Origin: Verrucomicrobiota bacterium
Lineage (GTDB): Bacteria; Verrucomicrobiota; Lentisphaeria; JABSQK01; JAJFLO01
Reading direction: 5' to 3'
NCBI GenBank assembly: GCA_021772615.1
Contig: JAJFLQ010000040.1
Coordinates: 171,619 to 235,618, forward strand
Length of the DNA stretch: 64,000 nucleotides
The number at the start of each line of letters is the position of its first letter. Positions within the stretch are counted from its first letter, which is position 1. This document shows positions 39,583-50,588 of the stretch, piece after piece. The notes beneath the pieces are model-generated. The model was not told the origin of the DNA. It saw nothing but the letters and a program-made list of their open reading frames with translations, and did not search any database. The translations under genes and the position numbers were made by a program.

Positions 39583-39995
39583 AGATGGAAAAGTTGTGTA
39601 ACATTTTAGTGACGAAATATACCGGTGCTGTTCCCGCAATGCAATGCATTTCCGAAGCCTGGGGAGAGCAAAACGATGTCAAGAAATATATGTAAATTGC
39701 TTTTTCATAAATAGTTGTATTCACCATGGCGGCTCTATTGGGAGGCTCTGCCTTGCATTTTTGGCACGCCAGGTGCTATGAAGAAGGGCCCTGCCGTCGC
39801 AACGGTGATACGTTCAATCTCGAATCACACTGTGCTCAAAGCACAAGCGCCGGAGACTATCATATATCCAGGCTGACCACCGCGTAACCCTATGATTTCC
39901 AAATCGCGGATATGAGCAAGCCGATCGTCAGTGGACAGCGAACTGCAGGACCTAGTTTTCCACGTTTATTCGAAATCTGACACTATCTGAGGTAA

Positions 39996-40805
39996 ATGAT
40001 GTCGTCACACCACGACGGATTACGCAATTACATACGCCAAATCACCAAAATTCCAGTCATACCGCTGAACGAGGAAGGCGCGTTCGTAGCGAGATTGGAG
40101 AATGGCGATGAGCAGGCTGTTATCACGTTCATCAGCCGAAACCTGCGCCTCGTTGTGAAGATCGCTCATGACTTCAAAGGGTTGGGCGTACCGCTGCAGG
40201 ATCTTATCTCCGAGGGCAATCTCGGGCTTATGCATGCTGTGGGTAAATATGACATCACAAAGGGAACAAAGTTCAGCAGCTATGCCGTGTGGTGGATCAA
40301 GCAGGCGATGCGAAAATTATTGATGGAGAACGGGCGTATCGTACGGATACCAACGACGTCGGCATTCAAAATCAACAAAATCCGCTCCACACGTGCGGAG
40401 ATGTCCAAGCGTCTCGACCGTGATCCAACCGACGCCGAGATGGCGGAAGAACTCGACTACAGCGAACGTATTATTTCCCGGCTCAAGAATATAGATGCCC
40501 GTACGCTTTCACTGCATGAAGGCGTAAACGATGACGATTCGATAACGCTTAACGATATGCTGCCGGACACGCGCGAGGAGGCGCCGGACCAGATCCTCGA
40601 TCGCACGGACCGTTCGAAGATGCTGGAACGCGTGTTGCGGTCGCTTTCCGAAAGGGAATACCGGATTCTGCTACTCCGCTTCGGCCTCGACGGCAGCAGG
40701 CCCAGGACGCTCGACGAAGTCAGTAACGAAGTCGGCGTGACCCGCGAGCGGGTTCGCCAAATTCAGAAAAAGTCTCTCCAGAAACTGCGCACGAAGCTGC
40801 TGTAG
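39996..40805 (+). CDS. Sigma-70 family RNA polymerase sigma factor (group 2-like, lacks region 1.1)
   Basis: NLRLVVKIAHDFKGLGVPLQDLISEGNLGLMHAVGKYDITKGTKFSSYAVWWIKQAM; GVTRERVRQIQKKSLQKLR. Confidence 0.96.
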   Translation: MMSSHHDGLRNYIRQITKIPVIPLNEEGAFVARLENGDEQAVITFISRNLRLVVKIAHDFKGLGVPLQDLISEGNLGLMHAVGKYDITKGTKFSSYAVWWIKQAMRKLLMENGRIVRIPTTSAFKINKIRSTRAEMSKRLDRDPTDAEMAEELDYSERIISRLKNIDARTLSLHEGVNDDDSITLNDMLPDTREEAPDQILDRTDRSKMLERVLRSLSEREYRILLLRFGLDGSRPRTLDEVSNEVGVTRERVRQIQKKSLQKLRTKLL

Positions 40806-40844
40806 CCCGCCGAATCCCCACGAATCGGACGTTTCGGTCAGGCA

Positions 40845-42191
40845 TTACAGAAGTACGGCAAGCAGGACGCCTGCCGCCACGGCCGAGCCGAGAACGCCGG
40901 CGACATTTGGCCCCATGGCATGCATAAGCAGGACGTTCTGCGGATCTTCGTCGCTGCCCATCATCTGCGAGACGCGCGCAGCCATCGGCACCGCGGATAC
41001 CCCCGCAGAGCCAATCAGGGGATTGACCTTCACATCCGAGAACAGATTCATGATCTTGGCCATGATCACGCCCGACGCCGTGCCGATCCCGAACGCAACA
41101 ATGCCCAGGGCAAGGATACCTAACGTCTCCACATTGAGAAATTCCTCGGCCGACAACTTCGAGCCGACACCGAGTCCGAGAAAGATGGTGGTGATATTGA
41201 TCAGCGGCTCCTGCATCGTACGCGACAGACGTTCAGTCACGCCGCACTCGCGAACGAGATTGCCAAACATGAAACTGCCGATCAACGGTGTCGCCGAGGG
41301 CAGCAGCAGGATACACAGCGCGAGCACCGCGAGCGGAAAAAGGATCTTTTCCGCTTTGCCGACGTAGCGAAGCTGCTCCATACGAATCCGCCGTTCGGCA
41401 GGAGTCGTCAGTGCCCGTACGATCGGCGGTTGTATAATCGGTACCAGCGCCATATAGGAATAGGCTGCTACCGCAATGGATCCGAGTAGTCGGGGTGACA
41501 ATTGCGACGACAGAAATATGGCGGTCGGGCCGTCGGCGCCGCCAATGATACCGATCGAGGCGGCGTCTTTCAGTGAGAATTCAATGCCGGGAGCGACATG
41601 TGTGAGAACCACGGCGCCGATCAACGTGGAAAAAATGCCGAATTGCGCCGCGGCGCCCAGGAGGATTGTCTTCGGGTTTGCAATCAACGGGCCGAAGTCG
41701 GTAAGGGCGCCGACGCCCATAAAGATAATGAGCGGGAAGATCGGCGTTTCGATCCCGACCTTGTAAACAATGTAAATCAAACCGCCCTCTTCACCGATTC
41801 CAGCCATCGGGATATTGCACAGGACACAACCAAAGCCGATGGGCACGAGAAGTAGCGGCTCGAATTTCCTGGCAATGCCGAGGTATAGCAGTGTGAAGCC
41901 GACGCCGATCATGATCAACCAGCCAATGCCGCTCTCCGCACCGCCGTCTGCCGCCGACTTCAGGGCGGCTATGCCCGTGGATTCGGCGACATTCTTGATC
42001 AATTCGCCAAACGCCGGCAGCGGCGTGGCTGCCTGTACGGTTTCAGGCTCTGCCGCCGGCACAGGCTCTGTTGCCGGACCTGCGAGACCGATGAGCGGCA
42101 CGGCGGCACATGCGACCAGCAGCAGCCGCAGAATGCGCGCAAGCCGGAGGTTGCTACAATATCGGCGGCCGAGTGGTGGTGAGGTCATCAT
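40845..42191 (-). CDS. oadB: Sodium-translocating decarboxylase beta subunit
   Basis: Polytopic; [71 protein letters not shown]. Confidence 0.94.
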   Translation of the reverse strand: MMTSPPLGRRYCSNLRLARILRLLLVACAAVPLIGLAGPATEPVPAAEPETVQAATPLPAFGELIKNVAESTGIAALKSAADGGAESGIGWLIMIGVGFTLLYLGIARKFEPLLLVPIGFGCVLCNIPMAGIGEEGGLIYIVYKVGIETPIFPLIIFMGVGALTDFGPLIANPKTILLGAAAQFGIFSTLIGAVVLTHVAPGIEFSLKDAASIGIIGGADGPTAIFLSSQLSPRLLGSIAVAAYSYMALVPIIQPPIVRALTTPAERRIRMEQLRYVGKAEKILFPLAVLALCILLLPSATPLIGSFMFGNLVRECGVTERLSRTMQEPLINITTIFLGLGVGSKLSAEEFLNVETLGILALGIVAFGIGTASGVIMAKIMNLFSDVKVNPLIGSAGVSAVPMAARVSQMMGSDEDPQNVLLMHAMGPNVAGVLGSAVAAGVLLAVLL

Positions 42192-42198
42192 CGTGTCG

Positions 42199-44013
42199 TT
42201 ACATCGTGGCCAGTAATTGTCCGGCCTGGACGACATCGCCCTGATTCACGTCGATCGTGCGGATGGATCCAGATTGCGGCGCCACAACATTGGTCTCCAT
42301 CTTCATCGCTTCGAGCACCATCACGACGTCGTTTTCCGCAACTGTATCACCGGGGTGGACCAGGATCTTGAAGACGCTCCCCGGGAGGTTCGCCTTGATC
42401 TCGACGGCTGCCGCAGCAACAGCAGCAGGCGCTGCCGCGGGCACTGCTGCGGGTGCCGGAGCAACCGATTGGACGGCACCGGTCGAGTCCGCGACGCTTA
42501 CGTTATACGCCTTCCCTTCGACGGTCACTGTATAATGACACGTGCCGGTCTGCGGTGCAGCAGCAGGCGCCCTGGCGGGTGCCGCCGGTTTTGACGATTT
42601 GTTCCCGGTGTCGTCAACATTTTTCCGTACGTTCGGCGGCATGTTGCCTTTGAGGAACTCGATCCCCTTGTTACCGCCCGGTGTCGCCAGGGCGCCGGCG
42701 ATGAAAATGTTCTCGTCGCTGGTTTCCAGGCCTTCTTTTTCCAGGAGCAGTTTCGCCCGCGGCACGCCGGGTTCGATCAGGTCTATTGGATCGTCTTCTA
42801 TGGGTGGTTTGTTTAACTGCTCTTGCGCCAGGCGGACGATCTCCGGGTCTGGTTTCACCGGTGTCCGGCCGAAATAGCCGAGCACCATCTTGCCGTAGCC
42901 GTCGGTAATCTTCTTCCACGGTCCCTGTGTAACGTTGGCATAAGCCTGCTGGAAGTAGAATTGCGAAACCGGCGTCACGGACGTGCCAAAGCCGCCGCGC
43001 GCGACACACTCTGACATGGCCTCGATGACCTTGGGATACAGGTCGAGCGTGCCGGTGTCGCGCATCATCATCGTATTCGCCGTCAACGCGCCGCCCGGCA
43101 TGGGCGACAGCAGTACTTCCGACGATACGGACAGCGCTTCAGGCGGAAAGAAATAGTCTTTCATGCAGTCCTTGAATACCGCATTTGCCTTGAGAATTTT
43201 CTGGACATCAATATCCAGTTTATAGTCCGTACCTTTGAGCGCGTGCCACATTGAAATCATATCCGGCTGCGAGGTCCCGCCGGAGACCGGTGCGCGGGCG
43301 ACGCAGATGCCGTCGCATCCCGCATTGATCGCCGCCAGGTACTGCGCGACGCCCTGGCCCGCTGTGTCGTGGCTGTGGGCCCAGATGATTCGGTCATTGC
43401 CGAGCAGTTTGCGTGCGCCGGTGATGGTTTCGTGGAATTTTCGCGGATTGCTGGTACCTGACGCATCCTTGAAGCACACCGAGTCGAAGGGCAGCCCGGA
43501 GTCGAGAATTTTTCTGAGCGTTTCCGTGTAGAAGCCTGCGTCGTGGGCGCCGGAGCATCCCGGCGGCAGATCCATCATGGTGACGACCACCTGATGGTGC
43601 AGCCCTGCATCGGCGATGCATTTTGCCGAATACTCAAGGTTCCGCACATCGTTCAATGCATCGAAATTGCGAATGTGCGTGATGCCGTGTTTTTTAAACA
43701 TCCGGGCATGCAGATCAATCATGTCCCGAGGTTGTGCAGAAAGGGCCACCACATTGATGCCGCGAGCCAGTGTCTGCAGATTTGCATCAGGGCCGGCCGC
43801 CTTGCGGAAGCGATCCATCATCGTAAACGCGGACTCGCCGCAATACATGAAGAGGCTTTGAAATCGTGCGCCTCCGCCGGCTTCGAAATGCGTGATCCCT
43901 GCCTGAGCCGCCGCCTCAACTGCCGGGATGAAGTCGTCCGTCAGTACGCGTGCGCCGAACACCGACTGGAATCCGTCCCGAAATGATGTGTCCTGGAATA
44001 ATATTTTTTTCAT
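42199..44013 (-). CDS. oadA: Oxaloacetate decarboxylase alpha subunit with C-terminal biotinyl domain
   Basis: [40 protein letters not shown], biotin site [19 protein letters not shown]. Confidence 0.94.
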   Translation of the reverse strand: MKKILFQDTSFRDGFQSVFGARVLTDDFIPAVEAAAQAGITHFEAGGGARFQSLFMYCGESAFTMMDRFRKAAGPDANLQTLARGINVVALSAQPRDMIDLHARMFKKHGITHIRNFDALNDVRNLEYSAKCIADAGLHHQVVVTMMDLPPGCSGAHDAGFYTETLRKILDSGLPFDSVCFKDASGTSNPRKFHETITGARKLLGNDRIIWAHSHDTAGQGVAQYLAAINAGCDGICVARAPVSGGTSQPDMISMWHALKGTDYKLDIDVQKILKANAVFKDCMKDYFFPPEALSVSSEVLLSPMPGGALTANTMMMRDTGTLDLYPKVIEAMSECVARGGFGTSVTPVSQFYFQQAYANVTQGPWKKITDGYGKMVLGYFGRTPVKPDPEIVRLAQEQLNKPPIEDDPIDLIEPGVPRAKLLLEKEGLETSDENIFIAGALATPGGNKGIEFLKGNMPPNVRKNVDDTGNKSSKPAAPARAPAAAPQTGTCHYTVTVEGKAYNVSVADSTGAVQSVAPAPAAVPAAAPAAVAAAAVEIKANLPGSVFKILVHPGDTVAENDVVMVLEAMKMETNVVAPQSGSIRTIDVNQGDVVQAGQLLATM

Positions 44014-44165
44014 AATATCAGTGGTTTATGATGAATGTTCACGATTCAATCTCCAACATCCGGATTGGAGACAATGTCGAATTGCACCTTGATGGCGTCC
44101 TGTGTTGCCGACCTTGATGTGTCGAGACCGCGCCATGAGTCTCTCGCCCCCAGAATCGTGTCCTG

Positions 44166-44414
44166 TCAACGTCGGTTCCGGTGTGCGACAACGGCCGCGG
44201 TGATGACTGCGGTTAACACGGTATCGTCATGCTGAGATACCTGCGGCTGCGGTATGGCTGCCCGCCGGGCCGGTGTTGCCAGAGCGGCCAGTTCCGAACG
44301 CGTTGCCGCCGCCAGTACACGACTCATCACCACCAGCGCAGCATACAACAGGACGAGGAACATGAAAACGATCCCCATCCCCAGAATCATCAATTTTAAC
44401 CCGTCTATGAGCAC
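44166..44414 (-). CDS. oadG: Sodium pump decarboxylase gamma subunit
   Basis: Single TM GLKLMILGMGIVFMFLVLLYAALVVMSRVL; upstream of oadA; GTG start proposed at 44414. Confidence 0.75.
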   Translation of the reverse strand: MLIDGLKLMILGMGIVFMFLVLLYAALVVMSRVLAAATRSELAALATPARRAAIPQPQVSQHDDTVLTAVITAAVVAHRNRR

Positions 44415-44568
44415 TGCGATCTCCCGTACCTCTGCGGCGGCCGAAAAGCACGCCCGTTTTTGGGCATGCACCGGGCGGCACGTTCACCAGGATCGAAAAG
44501 GTTGATGCACAGATTGATCCGGTTGTCTGAAAAAACGATCACGTACGATAACGCGGGATCACCGGCAG

Positions 44569-45615
44569 TCAATCGGAATCCGTTGGCAGCGTCGGACATT
44601 CCGGATCGAATGGCGCGATCACAGTGAGTCCGGGGAAGGCTGCCTGCACGGCAGACATGTCATTCTTGGTGAACAGGATTTTTACGTTCGGGCCGGCGTC
44701 GATAGTAAGGTAAACATTGATGCCGTCCTCTCTCATTTGATGCACGCGATGAATCGCCTTGACGGTACCAGGAAGCCAATAAAGGATCGGCGGACGTGCG
44801 CCGAGCATTGTCGCATGCATACCGAGTGCATTCGATTCTGCCGCGGCGCCCAGGCGCTCGAAATCATGGGCATGCAGCGCGCTACGGATTTCGGCCAGGT
44901 CATCTGCTACCTTCTGCGCCCACGAATGGTATAGGGCAGATGTATCGACCGTTCGCTGCATCGCCTCGCGTGATGATTGCGATTTGCGGCCGAAATCCAC
45001 GTCGATCACGCCAACGCGGAGGTCCGGCCAGGTGCACGCGAGTGCCTCGGCAAAGCTGTCCGCACCGTGAGTGGCGCTGCCCGCGTGCCACTCGACAAAT
45101 CCACGAGCTACCGATCGGGACGCACTGCCGCTGCCGAGGCGTGCGAGGATTGACAACTGCTTTGGCGGTAAGTCCCAGCCGAATAATCGATCGAGTGCCA
45201 GCGTCAACGCCGCAAACCCGGATGCAGACGAAGCCAGCCCGGCAGCTGTCGGTACGGTATTGGTTGTGCGAACCGAGAAACGCAGATCCCGCGCGGTGCG
45301 GAAGAGATCGAGAAAATCAACCACTCTCGAGGCAAACGCGGACTGCGGCGTGATGGGTTCATCGTTAAGGGTGACGTCATCCCGATCGGCGCCGATTCGT
45401 ATCTCGGTCGTGCTTCCGAGCGGCGGCAGGGATACGGATAAACTTGACGTAACCGGCAGGTTCAGAATGGGATCGCGCTTGCCCCAGTATTTGCACAATG
45501 CAATGTTGACCGGAGCGAAGGCGGTAGCACAATTTTCGGGGGACTCGCTCCGGTCTTGCAGGATCGAGTCGACGGCGGCTTTTCGGACCTGGTACCTGTT
45601 GTCGTGTTGCGGCAT
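44569..45615 (-). CDS. mvaD: Diphosphomevalonate decarboxylase-like GHMP protein
   Basis: APVNIALCKYWGKRDPILNLPVTSSLSVSLPPLGSTTEI; TVPTAAGLASSASGFAALTLAL; GSGSASRSVARGFVEWHAG. Confidence 0.92.
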   Translation of the reverse strand: MPQHDNRYQVRKAAVDSILQDRSESPENCATAFAPVNIALCKYWGKRDPILNLPVTSSLSVSLPPLGSTTEIRIGADRDDVTLNDEPITPQSAFASRVVDFLDLFRTARDLRFSVRTTNTVPTAAGLASSASGFAALTLALDRLFGWDLPPKQLSILARLGSGSASRSVARGFVEWHAGSATHGADSFAEALACTWPDLRVGVIDVDFGRKSQSSREAMQRTVDTSALYHSWAQKVADDLAEIRSALHAHDFERLGAAAESNALGMHATMLGARPPILYWLPGTVKAIHRVHQMREDGINVYLTIDAGPNVKILFTKNDMSAVQAAFPGLTVIAPFDPECPTLPTDSD

Positions 45616-45642
45616 ATGTAGATGTTCCGGGGTTGTATACGA

Positions 45643-46575
45643 TTAAACGGGTTCGACGCGGACGCCTTCCGGTGTCATTTGCACAGGTATGGTTTCGGAC
45701 GAAAACTGCTGCGGATCGATTCGGCCGAGTCCCACGATGCAGTCGCCCAGGCCGGAACCCGACAGTTTCGATCCGAGTATGTGCTCGCATTCCCGCATCC
45801 CGTAAACGATACGATTGAGCTGGTCATTATTCACGCCGATAGCGTCCATTAATCCGTGATACATATTCATGATCCGACCGAATTCCAGCCATCGGTTATC
45901 GGTCGCTGCGTTGACTCCAGCGCGGCTGCAGCGCTCGCACGCATCGAAAATGGCATCCAGAATCTTTGGGTGCTGCGTGCGCCGCTCCTGAACACGGCGG
46001 ATGACGTCGGGCGTCGGCGTCTTGAAACCGGAATACACCACCGTTATTGGATGGATCACGTCCAGTTTCACAACCTCGCGCGGTTCTGCGCGGTAGGCGA
46101 TCAGTCCGCCGTAGACAGACGCCGCTACGTCGGCGCCGGAACCTGCGCCCTGGACCTCGCGGATCACGTTCACCCCGGTATTGAAAACACGGTCAGCATT
46201 CATCTCGCCGCAATTCAGAACGCTTAGTCCGGCGATGACGGCGACTGTAACCGCCGCGGATGAGCCGAACCCGATCTTGTCTGAAAATTCGCTGGAGATG
46301 CAGAGATCGTATCCGGCCGATTCCGGCTTGCGGCAGGATTTCAATGCGGCCAGGACGAACTGAAACGGCGGCTGAATGTGTATTGCATCCATCTCGCCCT
46401 CGTATGTGCCCAGAGCCGAACGAACAGTCACCGTTCGGTCGGATCGTTCCGTGATCGAAACCATCACGCGCCGGTTCACTGCGCAGACCATGGCAAGGCG
46501 ACCGTAGACTACGGCGTGTTCACCGAGTATCATGAGTTTTCCGGGCGCCGATACACTAACCGATGCGCAGGCCAT
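45643..46575 (-). CDS. Mevalonate kinase-like GHMP kinase (paralogue 2)
   Basis: SAPGKLMILGEHAVVYGRLAMVCAVNRR; KIGFGSSAAVTVAVIAGL; GSKLSGSGLGDCIVGLG. Confidence 0.88.
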   Translation of the reverse strand: MACASVSVSAPGKLMILGEHAVVYGRLAMVCAVNRRVMVSITERSDRTVTVRSALGTYEGEMDAIHIQPPFQFVLAALKSCRKPESAGYDLCISSEFSDKIGFGSSAAVTVAVIAGLSVLNCGEMNADRVFNTGVNVIREVQGAGSGADVAASVYGGLIAYRAEPREVVKLDVIHPITVVYSGFKTPTPDVIRRVQERRTQHPKILDAIFDACERCSRAGVNAATDNRWLEFGRIMNMYHGLMDAIGVNNDQLNRIVYGMRECEHILGSKLSGSGLGDCIVGLGRIDPQQFSSETIPVQMTPEGVRVEPV

Positions 46576-47566
46576 CGCGATCCTCCTGTACGGAATACAG
46601 CTCGTACCCGTAGCTGTTGCACAACGTTACCGGCGCCGCAGCGGAAAAAATAATGACCGCTCCAGCTGCTTCGCCTCGAATCGCGCCCGCACCTGAAATC
46701 TTGGCAGCGCCGCCCCGCGATTCTATCTCGCGGATAAAGGCTTGAACCCGGGGGGGCACCACACCAATATCCGCCAAAAGTTGTTGATTCCTGCGGACGC
46801 ACTCGGTCGTCATCTCGGCGTCATCTCGGGCCATCGCCGTCTCCATATCGTTGCAGATCGTGCCAAACGACTCCCAGATATTGCTGTTCTCAAAATGTTC
46901 GCGGACATGAGAGACGCATTCACCGGTGCTGCACGCCGGTTTGCCGGTGAGCGCAAGATGAAAGGACGTTGTCAATGGTGGACGCCGCAGCATGTTTCCT
47001 TGTTGAAACCGAATGAAACCGCCATGCAGACAAATAAACGGGTCGATCCCGCTTGGTGTGCCATGGATGAGCCTCTCGCATTCGAGAGCAAGCCCGAAGA
47101 CCTCGTCTTCCTTAAGGTCCGTGCCAAAGTGGACAGCACCAGCTCGGACAGTACATAGCGACACGGCTGCCGACGAACCCATGCCGCAGCCGACCGGGAT
47201 CGAGGACGTGATGTGGAGGATGCACCCTTCGTTCAGCTCGGCTCCGGCTCGATCTGCCGTTGCCGCCAGGGCATACGGTATCAGGTCCAGTGGATCGTCA
47301 AGCACACGGCTGATCGCACACTCGCCGCGACAGAATGCCGCATATCCGGACCGAATCGTTTTCGCCTTCAACTCCAGTTGTGCCGGTTCCCAGCGGCGCG
47401 ACACCTCGCCTTGATCCGTCGATAGCTGTAGTATGATCGCGCCATCGTCTCGCGGGTTGATGTCCGCATGTGCAAAGCGGTTCACTGCCACAACCAATGC
47501 CGGTTGGCCGTAGACCACGGCGTGTTCACCCGAGATAATGAGTTTTCCAGGCGAGGTTACAAGCAT
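46556..47566 (-). CDS. Mevalonate kinase (GHMP family)
   Basis: TSPGKLIISGEHAVVYGQPALVVAVNRFA; SIPVGCGMGSSAAVSLC; AAKISGAGAIRGEAAGAVI; overlaps the downstream kinase by 20 nt. Confidence 0.9.
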   Translation of the reverse strand: MLVTSPGKLIISGEHAVVYGQPALVVAVNRFAHADINPRDDGAIILQLSTDQGEVSRRWEPAQLELKAKTIRSGYAAFCRGECAISRVLDDPLDLIPYALAATADRAGAELNEGCILHITSSIPVGCGMGSSAAVSLCTVRAGAVHFGTDLKEDEVFGLALECERLIHGTPSGIDPFICLHGGFIRFQQGNMLRRPPLTTSFHLALTGKPACSTGECVSHVREHFENSNIWESFGTICNDMETAMARDDAEMTTECVRRNQQLLADIGVVPPRVQAFIREIESRGGAAKISGAGAIRGEAAGAVIIFSAAAPVTLCNSYGYELYSVQEDRDGLRIG

Positions 47567-47612
47567 GAGATGTCGCGGTAATGGCGTATTCGGGGCATGA
47601 GGTCGCGAACGA

Positions 47613-48917
47613 TCATTCCACGAGTGACTTCAGGCGGGCGCGGTTGACCTCGTCTTTCTCGTCCGACAGCGGCCAGGTTACCTCGAACACCGTGCCGCCA
47701 CTGTCGCCATCCCGGCACGTCACCGCGCCGCCGAGCATGTCCACCAACTTCCTGACAATATATAGTCCCAGTCCATTCGACGATTCGCCACCTGTCGGCT
47801 CGGCACTGAGTCTGGCAAACTTCTCGAACAGGCGCTTACGATCTTCGTCGGAAAAGCCTGGGCCAGCGTCCGCGACCTCAAACACGACGCGCCGATCCAC
47901 TACCTGATTGTGTATGTTCACCGTGGTGTGGTGCGGCGAATACTTTACTGCATTGGATATCACATTCTCAATGACCTGGCGAACCAGGCCGATGTCGGCA
48001 TTGATCGCATAATGTTCGCTGCACCGGTCGAATACCAACGAAATGCCTTTAGCGGCGGCTAGTGTACTAAAATCCTGCAGCACATTGTCTATGATCGGCT
48101 CAAGCGTGATGCGCTCATACCCGAGATTGAGGCTGCCGGATTCGATTGCATTGACGTCGAGAAGGTCTTCAATGAGTTTAAACATCCGTTCTGACGATTT
48201 GGCGATCACGCCTGCATATTCGGGAATGCGATCGTGCGGTTGATCGTTGAAATCGGAGACGATCAAGTCCGCAAAGCTCTTGATCGCAAATAACGGATTC
48301 TTCAGGTCATGCGCCACAATACCGAGGAATTCATCCTTGTCCCGGTTAATCGTCACCAGAGCGTCATGCTTCGACCTCAATTCCTGTGTTTGTTGCGCCA
48401 CCGTGCTTTCCAGGTCGGCATTCATGTTTTTTAGTTCCTGCAGCAGTCGATCGTTCACTTCCTCAAGTTCAAACGCTTCCAGGGCCCGCTGTACGGTCAG
48501 CCGCATGTCCTCCGGGTTATAGGGCTTCATTGCGAACTTGTAGATGTGCGCGATATTGATCGAGTCGATCACGGCGTTGACATCCGAAAATCCGGTCAGA
48601 ATTATTCGGCGCGACCTGGGAATTATCGCGAGGGTTTCTGCCAGGAATTCCACGCCGGTCATTCGCGGCATGCGCTGATCGGCAATGACGAGATGCACGG
48701 ATTCCGGATCTTTGAGGCCTCGCAGGGTTGCGAGTGCGTCGATGGCGTTGGGGGCTGTGATGATATGATAGTCGTCGCGAAGGAGATCTGCGAGGGTAAT
48801 CAGATTATCCTCTTCGTCGTCGACGATCAGTACAGCGTGATCCTTTTTCCGTGCCTCTTCCGCCTGGATCTTCTCAAGATTGGATTTGCTGAAAATCGAC
48901 ATCATTCCTGTCCACAT
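47613..48917 (-). CDS. REC - histidine kinase fusion
   Basis: AVLIVDDEEDNLITLADLL...LVIADQRMPRMTGVEF (REC); FLGIVAHDLKNPLFAIKSFADLI (H-box); NGLGLYIVRKLVDMLGG. Confidence 0.94.
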   Translation of the reverse strand: MWTGMMSIFSKSNLEKIQAEEARKKDHAVLIVDDEEDNLITLADLLRDDYHIITAPNAIDALATLRGLKDPESVHLVIADQRMPRMTGVEFLAETLAIIPRSRRIILTGFSDVNAVIDSINIAHIYKFAMKPYNPEDMRLTVQRALEAFELEEVNDRLLQELKNMNADLESTVAQQTQELRSKHDALVTINRDKDEFLGIVAHDLKNPLFAIKSFADLIVSDFNDQPHDRIPEYAGVIAKSSERMFKLIEDLLDVNAIESGSLNLGYERITLEPIIDNVLQDFSTLAAAKGISLVFDRCSEHYAINADIGLVRQVIENVISNAVKYSPHHTTVNIHNQVVDRRVVFEVADAGPGFSDEDRKRLFEKFARLSAEPTGGESSNGLGLYIVRKLVDMLGGAVTCRDGDSGGTVFEVTWPLSDEKDEVNRARLKSLVE

Positions 48918-49403
48918 GCGTGTGTCCCACGCTTTGCTGCGTTCCGTCTACGGCGCTTCGACGGGACTGGTCGATGCGTCGGGGGCCATGTTGTACTATA
49001 CGATCCCGCGCGAGCCAATGCCACCGGGCAGACCTACGGCTTGTATTTTCGTTGGCGATATCAAAATCGAAATCAAAAACGATATAATGCTCTCGCAACA
49101 GGGGAGGTTATGTCGCGAATGCTCGCCGGATCGCATCGTTCCCCACTATGTTTCTATGTGTAATTACCATTGAAAAAACATGGATGATACGTCGTAACAC
49201 CTTTATTGTTAGTTGAATGCAATGCTTCCTTTGCCGTGCCCACGGTGTCATTGCTACTTGCCTGGATGTTCTTTTGGCCACAGAATTGCTGGGGTCATGT
49301 CGACGGTACGTGAAACGTCTGTCGCGCCTGCATGGCGGAATCTAGAGAATGGCGCGCGACCGCATCGGTTTGACGGTCGACGAATGAAAAAGGATATGAC
49401 ACT

Positions 49404-50588
49404 ATGAAAATAGCATATATTTGTGCGGATGTTGCGGTCCCGATATTCGGCCGTACGAATGCATCCCTTCAGGCCACCGACCTGCTGCGGTCCTTGACAC
49501 GTCGCGGTGCTGAGATCGAGGTCTTTGCATGCAAAGTTGGCGACCATCGTCCGGCCGACCTCGCTGGAGTCAAGGTCCATCGTCTACCGTATTATTCGGT
49601 AAGCAGCAGTTTGGGAAAAGAGGCGGCGGCGCTGCTGGTAAATGAGTATTTACGTAAGGCCGTCAGCCGGCACGGACCCTACGATGTGGTATATGAACGG
49701 TATTCGTTGTGGAGTTATTCGGGAATGAACTACGCCGACGAAAATATGATTCCAGGTATCCTTGAGGTCAATCCCCCGGTCATTGAGCAGGGCAAGACAC
49801 GCTGCGAGATGATCTACCGGCACGCGGCGCGAATCGTTGCCAAGCGGGTTTTCAAGACGGCGCGACATGTTGTTGCTACGACGCCGGAGATCGCGCGGAA
49901 TTTGGGACAATACGTCAGTGATTCGAGTCGGATTCACGTGTTGGTTCCGGGAGTTGATACTACCCGAATAAACAATGACGTCCGGCCGACCCGCTCTGCT
50001 GCGGACGTGTTTACGATCGGGTACGTGGGGTCGTTGAACCGTTGGCATGATGTGCGTACACTCATCGGTGCGTTCGATCTGATGCGTTGTCACAATCGCC
50101 GGTCGCGTCTGCTGATTGTTGGCGGTGGCCCCGAATCCGGTCGCCTCCATCAGGAAATCGGGCGGCGTGGTTTGGAGGACTCCGTGTGTATGATCGGCGA
50201 CGTCGCACCCGACGATGTTCCCGGTTACCTTGCATCAATGGATGTAGCGGTAGCGCCATATCGTGATTTGAACGGCTACTACTTTACCCATCGCAAGGTC
50301 TACGAATACATGGCGGCCGGGCTGCCGGTTGTCGCCAGTCGCGTCGGGCGCCTGCCCGATATGATCACCGACTACGAGACGGGCATTTTATGTGCACCGG
50401 AAGACAGGGCAGCGCTGGCGGCGGTACTCGATCGGTTGGGGCGCAACCCGGTGCTGGCGGCTCGGCTCGGCGGTGCGGCGAGCGAGGTGTCGCGGCGCCA
50501 CAGCTCGGTCGACGGCTTTGTTGATCACATCATGCGCATGACGGATTGCGCACATCCGGTCGAGGACGCGCTCGAAACGGTCTGGTAA
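49404..50588 (+). CDS. Glycosyltransferase family 4
   Basis: IGYVGSLNRWHDVRTLIGAF, LLIVGGGPESGRL, KVYEYMAAGLPVVASRVGRLPDMI. Confidence 0.94.
   Translation: MKIAYICADVAVPIFGRTNASLQATDLLRSLTRRGAEIEVFACKVGDHRPADLAGVKVHRLPYYSVSSSLGKEAAALLVNEYLRKAVSRHGPYDVVYERYSLWSYSGMNYADENMIPGILEVNPPVIEQGKTRCEMIYRHAARIVAKRVFKTARHVVATTPEIARNLGQYVSDSSRIHVLVPGVDTTRINNDVRPTRSAADVFTIGYVGSLNRWHDVRTLIGAFDLMRCHNRRSRLLIVGGGPESGRLHQEIGRRGLEDSVCMIGDVAPDDVPGYLASMDVAVAPYRDLNGYYFTHRKVYEYMAAGLPVVASRVGRLPDMITDYETGILCAPEDRAALAAVLDRLGRNPVLAARLGGAASEVSRRHSSVDGFVDHIMRMTDCAHPVEDALETVW

Noticed and set aside
48546-49163. 205-aa plus-strand ORF
   Set aside because: Mostly antisense to the REC-histidine kinase; no motif.
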